The notes: generated by a model not told the origin, from the sequence alone. Positions 1 to 7,743 are shown, counted from the stretch's first letter. The stretch: 9,033 bases of DNA from Hyphomicrobiales bacterium (GCA_026989045.1 JALSJY010000232.1:1-9033); one strand, 5' to 3'. Translations and numbers: made by a program.

Positions 1-1122
1 AACACTAGTGGCACTATAATTGATGATATGATTATTCTTGATACTGATAAGCTTGAAATTAAATTTTCAGACTTAGCTAGCAGACCCGTTCTTTCAATTT
101 TGCGTCAATTTTCTGCTCCCGTTCTTATAAATAGCAATGCCAGTTTAGCAGATAAGCTATTTCTTGCCCGCCATGATAAAGATGCGTTTAACCGCTGGCA
201 GGCGCTAAATTCGCTTGCTTTGGATTTGCTGATTAAAGGGGTAAAAAATACTGCCAAGTTTGAAAACCAAGAAGAAATTGATGGTTTTATAAAAGCATTA
301 GGCAACACACTTAATGATAATAATCTTGATGATGCTTTAAAATCTTTTGCCCTTAGCCTGCCTAGCGAAAAGCTAATTTCTTTGACTTTGGCTAAAGATA
401 TAGATCCAAAAATTATCTATCAAACTCGCAATAGTCTTCTAACAATAATTAGCGATGCTCTTTATGATAATCTACACTCTGTCTATCTTAATTTAACAAA
501 AATATGCACTCCTTATTCGCATGAGCAAAAATCAACTCAGGCACGAATGTTACGTAATCAATCTCTTTTACTAATGATAGCAGGGAAAAAAGAGGCGGCA
601 ATTAAACTCACCTTAGCTCATTATTATGATGCCGATAATATGACTGATAGAATGGTAGCCCTTGGGGCAATCGTTGCTTACTCAAAAGATGATGCCACAG
701 TTTTGCTAAAACATTTTTATGATAATTTTTGCAATGATATTTTAGTCTATGATAAATGGCTTACTCTTAATGCCTCCTCACCCAATGATAATTGCTTAGA
801 AATAGTTCAGCAAATTTATAATGACAAAAATTTCCCAAAGAAAAACCCAAATCGTGTTCGCTCTTTAATTGGAGTTTTTGCCCATAATAATATTGCACAA
901 TTCACCCAAACTAATGGCTCAGGTTTTAACTTTCTCACCAAGGTGATTTTAGAAATTGATAAAATCAATCCCTCTCTTAGTGCACAATTGCTAACCTCAT
1001 TTGAAAGTTGGAAATCTTATGAGCCGAATAGGCAAGAAAAAGCCAAATCAGCATTGCTTAAATTAAAAACAAACTCACTTTCTCGCAATGTTTTGGACAT
1101 TTTAATCAGGATTCTTAACTAA
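1..1122 (+). CDS. pepN: Aminopeptidase N (M1 family), C-terminal part, 5' truncated by window edge
   Basis: This is the C-terminal 373 codons of a cytosolic zinc aminopeptidase that removes N-terminal residues from peptides during protein turnover. The reading frame is open from base 1, so the first in-frame ATG at 28 is internal and not a start. The fragment covers the end of the beta-sandwich domain and the all-helical C-terminal domain of E. coli-type PepN (about 870 residues). Recognisable stretches, compared with the E. coli protein from memory, include FSAPV near the beginning, NNMTDRMVAL, VYDKWLTLNASSP, NPNRVRSLIGVFA, GSGFNFL and the late RQEKAKSALLKL. The catalytic HExxH zinc site and the GAMEN motif would lie upstream, outside the window, so activity cannot be judged here. 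The frame is uninterrupted to TAA. No convincing terminator follows it. The next gene is on the same strand, about 190 bases on. Confidence 0.95.
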   Translation, partial: NTSGTIIDDMIILDTDKLEIKFSDLASRPVLSILRQFSAPVLINSNASLADKLFLARHDKDAFNRWQALNSLALDLLIKGVKNTAKFENQEEIDGFIKALGNTLNDNNLDDALKSFALSLPSEKLISLTLAKDIDPKIIYQTRNSLLTIISDALYDNLHSVYLNLTKICTPYSHEQKSTQARMLRNQSLLLMIAGKKEAAIKLTLAHYYDADNMTDRMVALGAIVAYSKDDATVLLKHFYDNFCNDILVYDKWLTLNASSPNDNCLEIVQQIYNDKNFPKKNPNRVRSLIGVFAHNNIAQFTQTNGSGFNFLTKVILEIDKINPSLSAQLLTSFESWKSYEPNRQEKAKSALLKLKTNSLSRNVLDILIRILN

Positions 1123-1153
1123 TCCACAGGACAGAAAAAAAACTTTTTCCTTT

Positions 1154-1171
1154 AAGTGATTCAAGTGATTC
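1154..1171. repeat. Perfect 9-bp tandem direct repeat in the pepN-kinase spacer
   Basis: AAGTGATTC occurs twice head to tail and is followed by AA. The core TGATTCAA is therefore present at 1157-1164 and 1166-1173, with a third copy at 1231-1238 in the same spacer. Tandem half-sites about one helical turn apart are typical of OmpR-family regulator binding sites, but this sequence matches no consensus I know. The same 8-mer also occurs once inside the kinase coding region (about 2615-2622), so it is not exclusive to the spacer. The repeat is directly visible; an operator role is conjecture. Confidence 0.5.
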
Positions 1172-1240
1172 AATTTTTTCTCGTCAAGCATAGAAAGGTT
1201 AAAAAAGTCTATAGACAAGCATCTGTTAATTGATTCAATC

Positions 1241-1250
1241 TATGCGCATA
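1241..1250. repeat. 10-bp perfect palindrome upstream of the orphan kinase
   Basis: TATGCGCATA is its own reverse complement. Just before it, at 1229-1239, lies a near-palindrome with arms ATTGA and TCAAT around one central base. If the kinase starts at the TTG at 1317, both lie in non-coding sequence 66-88 bases before the start, where a regulator could bind. If the longer reading frame from 1230 or 1242 is used, they are coding. Function is unknown. Confidence 0.4.
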
Positions 1251-1304
1251 CAAGCAAATCAATCGAATATTTATTGTAATATTTTTGGTTGCGTGAGTTT
1301 AATT

Positions 1305-1309
1305 AGGGG
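1305..1309 (+). promoter_or_regulatory. Shine-Dalgarno AGGGG that favours the TTG start at 1317
   Basis: AGGGG ends seven bases before the in-frame TTG at 1317-1319, an ideal ribosome-binding distance. The other in-frame candidates, TTG at 1230 and ATG at 1242, have no purine-rich Shine-Dalgarno sequence at a suitable distance. This site decides the start I chose for the kinase. Confidence 0.6.
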
Positions 1310-1316
1310 TAGTCGA

Positions 1317-2702
1317 TTGAAACAAAATATCGAATTTGATAAAGAAACCATTAAATGGTGGGGCGTTTTTACCCTTTGTTTAACTGCTCTTATTCTATTC
1401 ATTTTCAATGAATATCAAACAGCATTGCAAAACACTAGCGCAACAAGGCTTGACCCAGAAAGTTTAAACACAATAATTACAAAATCTACTATTGGCCTCG
1501 CATTTACGATTGCAATTCTAACGCTTGCTTGGAGGCCACTTAAAAAGCGACAAAAGCAGAACTCGCTAAACACTGAACATAATAACAATAGTTGGTTAAA
1601 ACACAATTTGCCATTTGGCGTTGCACTTTGGTCTGATGAGGGTAATCTTATTGATTGCAACTCCCAATATCGCGCAAGACTAAACTTAGATTTAAATGAC
1701 ACAGTTTGTGGCAATTCTTATGTCAAAACCATGAAAAAAGTTAAAGCAAAAAACGGCTATAAAATTATCTCTGATGAGGCCTTAATTCGTCAATTAGAAT
1801 TAACTCACCACAATGGCTCAAGCTCTTTAATTGATGAAAGACCGCTTAATAATGGCGGTTTTATTAGCCTGATTTTTGATAATACAGAAAAAGCAAAAGC
1901 CAAACAAGAACTTGAAAAATTACAAAATGAACAGCGTAAACTAACCAAACAATTACATGCACAAAAAATTAAAGCTGAGGCGGCATCTCGCTCAAAAACC
2001 TCATTTTTAGCTCATCTAAGCCATGATGTTCGCACCCCATTAAATCATATTATTGGTTTTTCTGATATGATTGCTCACCAAGCTTTTGGACCCATTGGTG
2101 ATGAACGATATCTCAGCTATATCAATGAGGTAAAGTCTTCTGGTGAAAAACTGCTTAACTCATTTTCAGAAATTTTAGAACTTGCGCAACTTGAGGGGGG
2201 TGATCTTATTTTAAAACCTGAAGATATTGAGTTAGCAAAAATATTGCAATCAACAGCAAACCGCCATCAAGCTAGCGCAAAACGTGCAGGTCTAAAAATT
2301 GAATTAAACACCCCAGATGAAGTAATTCTTAACACCGACAAAATGTGCCTAGAGCGTATGATTAGCAATATTATAGAGAACTCTATCCGCTTCACACCAT
2401 CTGGCGGAGTAATAAAACTCAACGCTTGGCTAGCCGATGATGGTGTAGTTTTTGAAATATCCGATACTGGAATTGGCATAGCCCCAGAGCGCTTAAAAGA
2501 TCTCTCCCAACCATTTCTTTTGGGGGATAGCGCTTTTACTCGTGAGGGAGGAGTTGGCCTTGGCATAGCAATTTCACGCTCAATAGCAGAACTAAATGGC
2601 GGCGAATTAGCTATTGATTCAAGTCCTGCAATTGGCACAACAGTTGCAATTTCCCTACCCACTAAAATCACCAAAATAGCAAAACAAACAAATGTTGCTT
2701 AA
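1317..2702 (+). CDS. Membrane-bound PAS-like sensor histidine kinase, orphan (PleC/DivJ/PdhS-like core)
   Basis: A 461-residue sensor kinase in the inner membrane that should autophosphorylate on histidine and pass the phosphate to an unknown response regulator. Residue numbers use the TTG start at 1317, chosen for its AGGGG site; a start at 1230 would add 29 residues lacking domain features. Two membrane segments (about 14-30 and 57-73) flank a short periplasmic loop of about 26 residues, too small for a folded sensor. A PAS-like region follows (about 98-190, beginning LPFGVALWSDEGNLIDCN), then a charged coiled coil (about 190-225). The HisKA domain carries HDVRTPLNHIIGFSDMI with H236 as phosphoacceptor, then the FGPIG..RY..Y stretch seen in PleC/DivJ/PdhS-type kinases. 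The ATPase domain has the N box (N351, N355), G1 (D383-TGIGI) and G2 (GGVGLG, 411-416). All catalytic motifs are intact. No regulator gene adjoins it, and it converges on glnE, so its partner must be encoded elsewhere; DivK-like is only a guess. Confidence 0.88.
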   Translation: MKQNIEFDKETIKWWGVFTLCLTALILFIFNEYQTALQNTSATRLDPESLNTIITKSTIGLAFTIAILTLAWRPLKKRQKQNSLNTEHNNNSWLKHNLPFGVALWSDEGNLIDCNSQYRARLNLDLNDTVCGNSYVKTMKKVKAKNGYKIISDEALIRQLELTHHNGSSSLIDERPLNNGGFISLIFDNTEKAKAKQELEKLQNEQRKLTKQLHAQKIKAEAASRSKTSFLAHLSHDVRTPLNHIIGFSDMIAHQAFGPIGDERYLSYINEVKSSGEKLLNSFSEILELAQLEGGDLILKPEDIELAKILQSTANRHQASAKRAGLKIELNTPDEVILNTDKMCLERMISNIIENSIRFTPSGGVIKLNAWLADDGVVFEISDTGIGIAPERLKDLSQPFLLGDSAFTREGGVGLGIAISRSIAELNGGELAIDSSPAIGTTVAISLPTKITKIAKQTNVA

Positions 2703-5599
2703 ATAATTTTATAAAATTCTTTTGTCGCTATTATTACATCATTTTGCATAGTTTTAATATCTTCTTCTAAACGCTCAAAACTCACTGCATTACACAATTG
2801 ACTAAGCAAATCTTTAAACGCCAAACTCCAATCATCTCGCCTGTGCGGATCGACTAAGCAAATAGACATAGCCTGCAAAATTGTTGCATAAATATGATGG
2901 ATTTCACCAAGCCGCTCAGCTTGTGGCAATAGTTTAATCTCACCAAGTCGCTTTATAACATTTGCAACACTTGCTTGAGGTAAATTGATTTTTTCTCCCT
3001 CTAGCAATTGCGCCGCTTGTGCCAAAAATTCAATATCTATCAAGCCACCTTCAAGTAATTTAATATCAAAATTATGCCGTGGCTTTCTCTCTTTTGCCAT
3101 TAAAGAGCGCATTTCAGATACATCAGAAATTATCTTTTTCCTATCAATCGGCAAAGCCAAAATCTCTTTTATCAAAGCAGTTATTTTATTTTTAAATTGT
3201 TTTTCTGCCCCCATCACCCTTGCTCGTGTCAGTGCAAGATGTTCCCAAGTCCAAGCTTCATTTTTTTGATATTTTTCAAAAGCTACAAAAGACGTAGCAA
3301 GCGGACCAGCATTGCCCGATGGTCGGAGCCGCATATCAGCCTCATATAACACCCCCTCCGCAGTAGGAGCAGAAAGTGCGGCAACCAGTCTTTGCGTAAG
3401 GCGAGAGAAATAATGTGCAGTGGCAAGTGGGCGATCACCATCAGAATATTCAGCCCCCTTTGGCGCATCATAGAGTAAAATAAAATCAAGGTCAGACGTT
3501 GCCGTCATCTCATTGGAGGCCATTTTACCAAAAGCCAGCAGAGCAACTTGCGCCCCCTCAACAATTCCATGTTTGCTTTGAAATTCCTTTTGCACCGCTT
3601 CAAATAATTGCTCAAGCAAAACCTGCGCCAAGGCACTAAACTGCTCACCTGCTTTTTTTGCCTCAACCGTATTTGAAATGAAACCAGCACCGATTAAAAA
3701 TTTCTGTTCCTGACCAATAATTCTAGCTCGATCAATTAAATCTTCAAACGAATTTGCCTGCCCTAAAAAGCTTGTTACCTTATCAATCAAAATATTCCTA
3801 TCGCTCACCCCATCAGCAAAAGCAGGATCAATCAATCCGTCCATAACATGAGCGCGATGAATAACCGCATCTGCCATACGCGGCGCAGATGCCATAAACG
3901 CAATTAACATCTGGCATAGATTTTGGTTATTTCTAAGTAATGAAAAAAGTTGCACCCCTGCTGGAAATTGCGATAAAAAATGATCAAATCTTGCCAATGC
4001 TTCATCAGCATTTCCAGCTGTTGAAATTATTTTTAAAAGACTTGGTAAAAGCTCAGTTAAATGCGCCCGCGAAGCAGATGCACGTGTTGCAGGATAAGAG
4101 CCATAATGCCATTTTCGAATAGTGGCTGAAGCCAAAACAGCATCTTCAAAACCCAATGCTTGCAAACTATCAAGCGTATTAGGGTCATCATCTGTGCCAG
4201 TAAAAACCAAATCACCAACATCACTAGCTAGGCTTTCTCCTTGTTCAAATAAATCAACATAATATCCCATCACTACTCTAAGCGTGTTTTTGTATTTTCC
4301 TTCAAAAGCCCTTACCTGCTCCTCCCCCATCAATAGCGCAATAGTTTTTATGCCTTCATTTGTTTCAGGCATGATATGGGTCTGCTCGTCACATAACATT
4401 TGCAAACGATTTTCAACCGCCCTTAAATACCAATAGGCTTGTGTTAATTCTACACTTGCCTTTTCACTAATCCAACCCGATTGTGCTAACGCTTTAAGTG
4501 CCAAACAAGTTGGGCGAACCCGTAAATCTAAATCTCGCCCGCCCGCAATCAATTGCTGAGTCTGCACAAAAAATTCAATTTCACGAATGCCCCCACGCCC
4601 AAGTTTTACATTATGCCCCTCAACCCTTGCAACACCAACATTTTTGGCAATATTTATCTGGCGTTTCATTGCCTGAATATCTGCTATTGAAGCAAAATCA
4701 AGATGCTTGCGCCAGATAAAAGGCGACAGATATTTCAAAAACTCTTCCCCAACAGACCTATCACCTGCACAGTTGCGCGCCTTAATCCATGCAGCACGCT
4801 CCCAATTCTGTCCACGAGATTCATAATAAGACAAAGCAGCATCAATAGAAATTGCAACAGGTGTCGAGCTGGGGTCAGGGCGCAGCCTTAAATCTGTGCG
4901 AAACACATATCCCTTCTCTGTGCGTAAATCCATTAAAGTGACCAATGAGCGCATTATCCGCCCATAAAATTTAGCTGCCTCATGCGGATCAGCCAGCACA
5001 TTTTTTTGTGCATCAAAAAATGCTACAATATCAATATCAGAGGAATAATTTAATTCACGTCCGCCATGCTTTCCAAGCGCAAAAATAGCCAAACCACAAT
5101 TAGCAGCATTGGCCTGCTCATCACTTATTTTTAACTTACCAGCAATTGCTGCTTGGCGAATTAAAAAATCCAAACATGCCTCAAGCGCAACATCAGCTAA
5201 ATCGGCAAGCACGGCAGTTGATTTTTGAGGAGGCCAAACCTGCCCCGTTTCAGCAATTGCCGCCAAAAGCGCAACACGTGATTTTGTTAAGCGAAGTAAA
5301 TTTGATAATTCTTCTTCATTATCAAAATTTTTCCCTGCTTTGTTAAGATTTTCTAACAAATCAGATAAAGATTTATCAGCATCTTCACTTAAAGCCTGAC
5401 ATAGCCAATCAGTGTTTTTTTGTGCTATATCGGCTAAATAAGGGGCAGAATTAAATAGCGGCTCAAGGCATTTTTCTGCAATAGAAATATCAGGCTTTTG
5501 CTTATCAGACAGGCTATCAAACCAAATATTAAATTTTTCATTTTTTAATGATGGCAATGGTTTTAATTGCTCGCCAAATTTCATATCATAGAGTTTCAT
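2699..5599 (-). CDS. glnE: Bifunctional glutamine synthetase adenylyltransferase/adenylyl-removing enzyme
   Basis: GlnE adds AMP to, and removes it from, a tyrosine of glutamine synthetase in the cytoplasm, under control of PII and glutamine, and so sets ammonia assimilation. The protein has 966 residues, close to the 946 of E. coli GlnE. It has two nucleotidyltransferase halves. The N-terminal adenylyl-removing half has GKHGGRELNYSSDID with metal-binding D188 and D190, followed by TDLRLRPDP. The C-terminal adenylyltransferase half has FGKMASNEMTATSDLD with D703 and D705, followed by ADMRLRPSG. Each half is followed by a helical region of the GlnD PII-uridylyltransferase type, with signatures GRGGIREIEFFVQ and EGGLIDIEFLAQ. 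Both active sites look complete, so both activities are expected. The ATG at 5599 is supported by an AAGGAG eight bases upstream. It lies 39 bases after the kinase stop, on the same strand, so it is probably co-transcribed with the two-component genes. Its stop overlaps that of the convergent orphan kinase. Confidence 0.97.
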   Translation of the reverse strand: MKLYDMKFGEQLKPLPSLKNEKFNIWFDSLSDKQKPDISIAEKCLEPLFNSAPYLADIAQKNTDWLCQALSEDADKSLSDLLENLNKAGKNFDNEEELSNLLRLTKSRVALLAAIAETGQVWPPQKSTAVLADLADVALEACLDFLIRQAAIAGKLKISDEQANAANCGLAIFALGKHGGRELNYSSDIDIVAFFDAQKNVLADPHEAAKFYGRIMRSLVTLMDLRTEKGYVFRTDLRLRPDPSSTPVAISIDAALSYYESRGQNWERAAWIKARNCAGDRSVGEEFLKYLSPFIWRKHLDFASIADIQAMKRQINIAKNVGVARVEGHNVKLGRGGIREIEFFVQTQQLIAGGRDLDLRVRPTCLALKALAQSGWISEKASVELTQAYWYLRAVENRLQMLCDEQTHIMPETNEGIKTIALLMGEEQVRAFEGKYKNTLRVVMGYYVDLFEQGESLASDVGDLVFTGTDDDPNTLDSLQALGFEDAVLASATIRKWHYGSYPATRASASRAHLTELLPSLLKIISTAGNADEALARFDHFLSQFPAGVQLFSLLRNNQNLCQMLIAFMASAPRMADAVIHRAHVMDGLIDPAFADGVSDRNILIDKVTSFLGQANSFEDLIDRARIIGQEQKFLIGAGFISNTVEAKKAGEQFSALAQVLLEQLFEAVQKEFQSKHGIVEGAQVALLAFGKMASNEMTATSDLDFILLYDAPKGAEYSDGDRPLATAHYFSRLTQRLVAALSAPTAEGVLYEADMRLRPSGNAGPLATSFVAFEKYQKNEAWTWEHLALTRARVMGAEKQFKNKITALIKEILALPIDRKKIISDVSEMRSLMAKERKPRHNFDIKLLEGGLIDIEFLAQAAQLLEGEKINLPQASVANVIKRLGEIKLLPQAERLGEIHHIYATILQAMSICLVDPHRRDDWSLAFKDLLSQLCNAVSFERLEEDIKTMQNDVIIATKEFYKII
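2705..2718. repeat. 14-bp AT-only palindrome at the convergent gene ends
   Basis: AATTTTATAAAATT is a perfect palindrome starting two bases after the orphan kinase stop and lying in the last codons of glnE. On the + strand it is followed by TCTTTTG-like T-rich sequence (from 2718), so it could form a weak hairpin terminator for the kinase. A stem made only of A-T pairs is poor for intrinsic termination, and palindromes are easier to get by chance in AT-rich DNA. I record the structure without claiming function. Confidence 0.3.
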
Positions 5600-5607
5600 C
5601 TCATAAA

Positions 5608-5613
5608 CTCCTT
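5608..5613 (-). promoter_or_regulatory. Strong Shine-Dalgarno AAGGAG of glnE
   Basis: On the minus strand AAGGAG stands eight bases before the glnE ATG. It fixes that start over the second in-frame ATG five codons later (residue 6). It shows that glnE, though in line with the kinase gene, has its own ribosome entry and does not depend on coupling. In the spacer an ATG (5606-5604) opens the two-codon string ATG-AGA-TGA, whose TGA overlaps the glnE ATG. Confidence 0.7.
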
Positions 5614-5638
5614 GGCAATATAATCACCAAAAGAAAAA

Positions 5639-7045
5639 CTAGCTGGCTTTAGGCATTTTAATAATAGCACGCAAACCTGGTTCGTTATCTTTAAGAATAA
5701 GCTTACCCTTGTGTAATTTTGCCACCGCCCCAACGAGAGATAACCCAAGCCCAGAGCCAGCCTCTGTGCGGCTTTTTTCCAAGCGCACAAACCGCTCAAC
5801 AACACGATCTCTATCCTCTTTGGCAATGCCAACTCCATTATCAGACACTTCAATTGTGACTTGTTCATCTTCTTCCTTAACCGATAGCAGAATCTGCTTT
5901 GCTTTTGCTTTTCCAGCTCCAGCATATTTTATTGCATTCTCTATCAAATTAACAAGTGCTTGGCCAATAAGTTCACGATTAGCTGTAATATTTATTGTCT
6001 CAGGTGCTTCAATTTTTAACTTGATTCCTGCATCTTCGGCAACTGGGGCGTAAAGTTCTGCAATATCCTTTGCTACCTCGCTAACATCAAAAACGCTAAA
6101 TGCACCCGATGGCGCACCAGCCTCAACCCTAGAAATCATCAGCAAGGCATTAAAGGTTCTTATCAATTGATCACTCTCATCAATTGTGGTTTGCAATGCA
6201 GCCTTACGTTCTTTTGCACTTACCCCGTTACGTAGCGCCGCCTCGGCCTTATTGCGCATTCTGGTAAGTGGGGTTTTTAAATCATGCGCAACATTATCGG
6301 TAACATCTTTTAAGCCAACCATAAGTTTTTCAATACGATCAAGCATATCATTAAGCGAAGTTGCCAAACGATCAAATTCATCATCTTTTTTAGTTACAGG
6401 AATACGAAGCGACATATTACCCGATATAATCTTATCACTAGTGTCAGAAATACTATCAATACGCTTAAGCACCCGCATAGCCGTAAGACCCCCAGTAACC
6501 AAAGACAGGATTACAATACCAATAACACCAAATAAAAACCCTCTAAAAATAATAGAAGTATAGCCACGCCGCTCAACAATATCTCTGCCAACAATTAAGC
6601 GAAAACCGCCATCTAACTGAGTTGAGCTTACAAGCGCATATCCAGACCTATGTTTTCGCCTTTTTCCACTATTAGGAAACGCCTGCTCCAGTGAATAATC
6701 AAATGTATGAATGCCATTTTGAGATAATACTTGGGAGGGGAAATTAGAAACATTGCCAACTAACATTCGCCCCTCATCATCACCAAGATAATAAATTCCT
6801 GGGCCTGCTCGCCTTGCAAGAATTTGCACAGCATTTGCTACAGTGCGAATACCACGAGTTTTCTGCAATCGAACTAATTCTCTAACTTCACGCTGAATTT
6901 CAGCACTTTGATTTTTTTGAATTTGAATCGATGACTGATAAGCCATAAAGGCTAAAAGGGAAATTGATGCCAAAACAAATATTATAATGAATAAGGCAGT
7001 TAAACGAAATGTGGTCGTGCGTAACAGACGAAAAATACCACTCAT
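5639..7045 (-). CDS. HAMP-domain sensor histidine kinase, partner of the adjacent OmpR-type regulator
   Basis: A 468-residue inner-membrane sensor kinase. TM1 (about 15-35) and TM2 (about 164-190) enclose a periplasmic domain of about 130 residues that contains GIYYLGDDEGRMLVGN and LIVGRDIVERR. HAMP follows (about 188-241), then HisKA with NVAHDLKTPLTRMR and H254 as phosphoacceptor. The ATPase domain has the N box (N366, N370), G1 (D402-NGVGI), an F-box-like VVERFVRL and G2 (GSGLGLS, 430-436). All are intact. The periplasmic domain carries an unusual basic cluster (KRRKHR, 128-133). The start ATG overlaps the regulator's TGA as ATGA and has no good Shine-Dalgarno sequence, which points to translational coupling and a roughly fixed kinase:regulator ratio. 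It belongs to the EnvZ/QseC-like superclass. The stimulus is unknown; nearness to degP suggests envelope state (inference). I do not assign a symbol because several similar alphaproteobacterial pairs, such as FeuPQ and ChvGI, cannot be told apart safely here. Confidence 0.93.
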   Translation of the reverse strand: MSGIFRLLRTTTFRLTALFIIIFVLASISLLAFMAYQSSIQIQKNQSAEIQREVRELVRLQKTRGIRTVANAVQILARRAGPGIYYLGDDEGRMLVGNVSNFPSQVLSQNGIHTFDYSLEQAFPNSGKRRKHRSGYALVSSTQLDGGFRLIVGRDIVERRGYTSIIFRGFLFGVIGIVILSLVTGGLTAMRVLKRIDSISDTSDKIISGNMSLRIPVTKKDDEFDRLATSLNDMLDRIEKLMVGLKDVTDNVAHDLKTPLTRMRNKAEAALRNGVSAKERKAALQTTIDESDQLIRTFNALLMISRVEAGAPSGAFSVFDVSEVAKDIAELYAPVAEDAGIKLKIEAPETINITANRELIGQALVNLIENAIKYAGAGKAKAKQILLSVKEEDEQVTIEVSDNGVGIAKEDRDRVVERFVRLEKSRTEAGSGLGLSLVGAVAKLHKGKLILKDNEPGLRAIIKMPKAS

Positions 7046-7710
7046 TTTATCATATATCCAGCGCCACGAATAGTATGTAGAACATGGGTTTTATAACCTT
7101 TATCAATTTTAGCTCGAAGGCGCGACATATGCACATCAATAACATTGGTTTGTGGATCAAAATGATAATCCCAAACATTTTCAAGCAACATTGTGCGAGT
7201 TACAACCTGACCTGAATGTTTCATTAAATATTCAAGCAGGCGAAATTCACGCGGTTGTAATAATATATCTTTGCCATCTCGTGCAACTTTGCGAGATAAC
7301 CGATCAAGGGTTAAATCAGCAACCTGAAAACCTGTTTCCCCTTCATTTGGAGAGGAGCGCCGAGCTAAAACCTCAATCCTAGCCAAAAGCTCACTAAAAG
7401 CATAAGGCTTGGTAAGGTAATCATCACCACCTGCCCTAAGGCCAGTAACTCTATCATCAACTTCGCCAAGTGCTGATAGAATTAAAACAGGTGTGCTATC
7501 GCCCTCTGCCCTTAGTGATTCTATTATTGAAATACCATCACGGCGTGGCAACATGCGATCAATAATTAACACATCATAATCCATACCAGAGGCCATGGCA
7601 TATCCTGTTTCCCCATCACTTGCATGATGGCTAACATGCCCTGCCTCATCAAGAGCTTGAACAAGATAACTTGCAGCTTCTCTATCATCTTCAATAAGTA
7701 AAATTTTCAT
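7042..7710 (-). CDS. OmpR/PhoB-family DNA-binding response regulator
   Basis: A 222-residue cytoplasmic transcription regulator, a normal length for the family. The receiver domain (1-118) has the acidic pair D8/D9, phosphoacceptor D51 in VLIIDRMLPRRDG, switch residue S79 and conserved K101 before P102. The winged-helix output domain (about 127-222) has LQPREFRLLEYLM, the recognition-helix region TNVIDVHMSRLRAKID and the C-terminal hairpin HTIRGAGYMIK. All phosphorylation residues are present, so it should be activated by the kinase encoded next to it, with which it shares an ATGA overlap. The ATG at 7710 has a usable but rather distant AAGGGA-type ribosome site (minus strand 7727-7721, about ten bases away). 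It lies 83 bases downstream of degP on the same strand, with a hairpin in between. Its targets cannot be read from the window; degP and its own operon are natural candidates. Confidence 0.95.
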   Translation of the reverse strand: MKILLIEDDREAASYLVQALDEAGHVSHHASDGETGYAMASGMDYDVLIIDRMLPRRDGISIIESLRAEGDSTPVLILSALGEVDDRVTGLRAGGDDYLTKPYAFSELLARIEVLARRSSPNEGETGFQVADLTLDRLSRKVARDGKDILLQPREFRLLEYLMKHSGQVVTRTMLLENVWDYHFDPQTNVIDVHMSRLRAKIDKGYKTHVLHTIRGAGYMIK

Positions 7711-7743
7711 CGCTTTGAATTTCCCTTGAGGCAGTTATAAATA

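Noticed and set aside
28..30. ATG at 28 as the start of a complete short gene
   Set aside because: The frame is open to base 1 and the preceding codons fit the aminopeptidase N sequence, so this is an internal methionine of a truncated gene.
1130..1151. A-tract then T-tract after pepN (GGACAG…TTTTTCC) as an intrinsic terminator
   Set aside because: The possible stem is almost all A-T, short and followed by no clear U-tract beyond the stem itself. It is more likely local AT-rich sequence.
1189..1220. TATAGA-like -10 element ahead of the orphan kinase
   Set aside because: No acceptable -35 element (TTGAC-like) lies 16-18 bases upstream, and chance -10 matches are common in DNA this AT-rich.
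2267..2674. 135-codon minus-strand frame opposite the orphan kinase ATPase domain
   Set aside because: It is antisense to the N, G1 and G2 boxes of the kinase and has no recognisable domain.
5596..5925. 109-codon minus-strand frame covering the end of the kinase and the glnE spacer
   Set aside because: It is out of frame with the intact ATPase domain of the kinase, which carries all expected motifs through its stop at 5639. The AAGGAG near its end serves glnE.
6186..6563. 125-codon + strand frame opposite the HAMP kinase
   Set aside because: It is antisense to the HAMP and HisKA coding region, has no ribosome site I could support and no recognisable motif. The same holds for the frame at 5709-6053.
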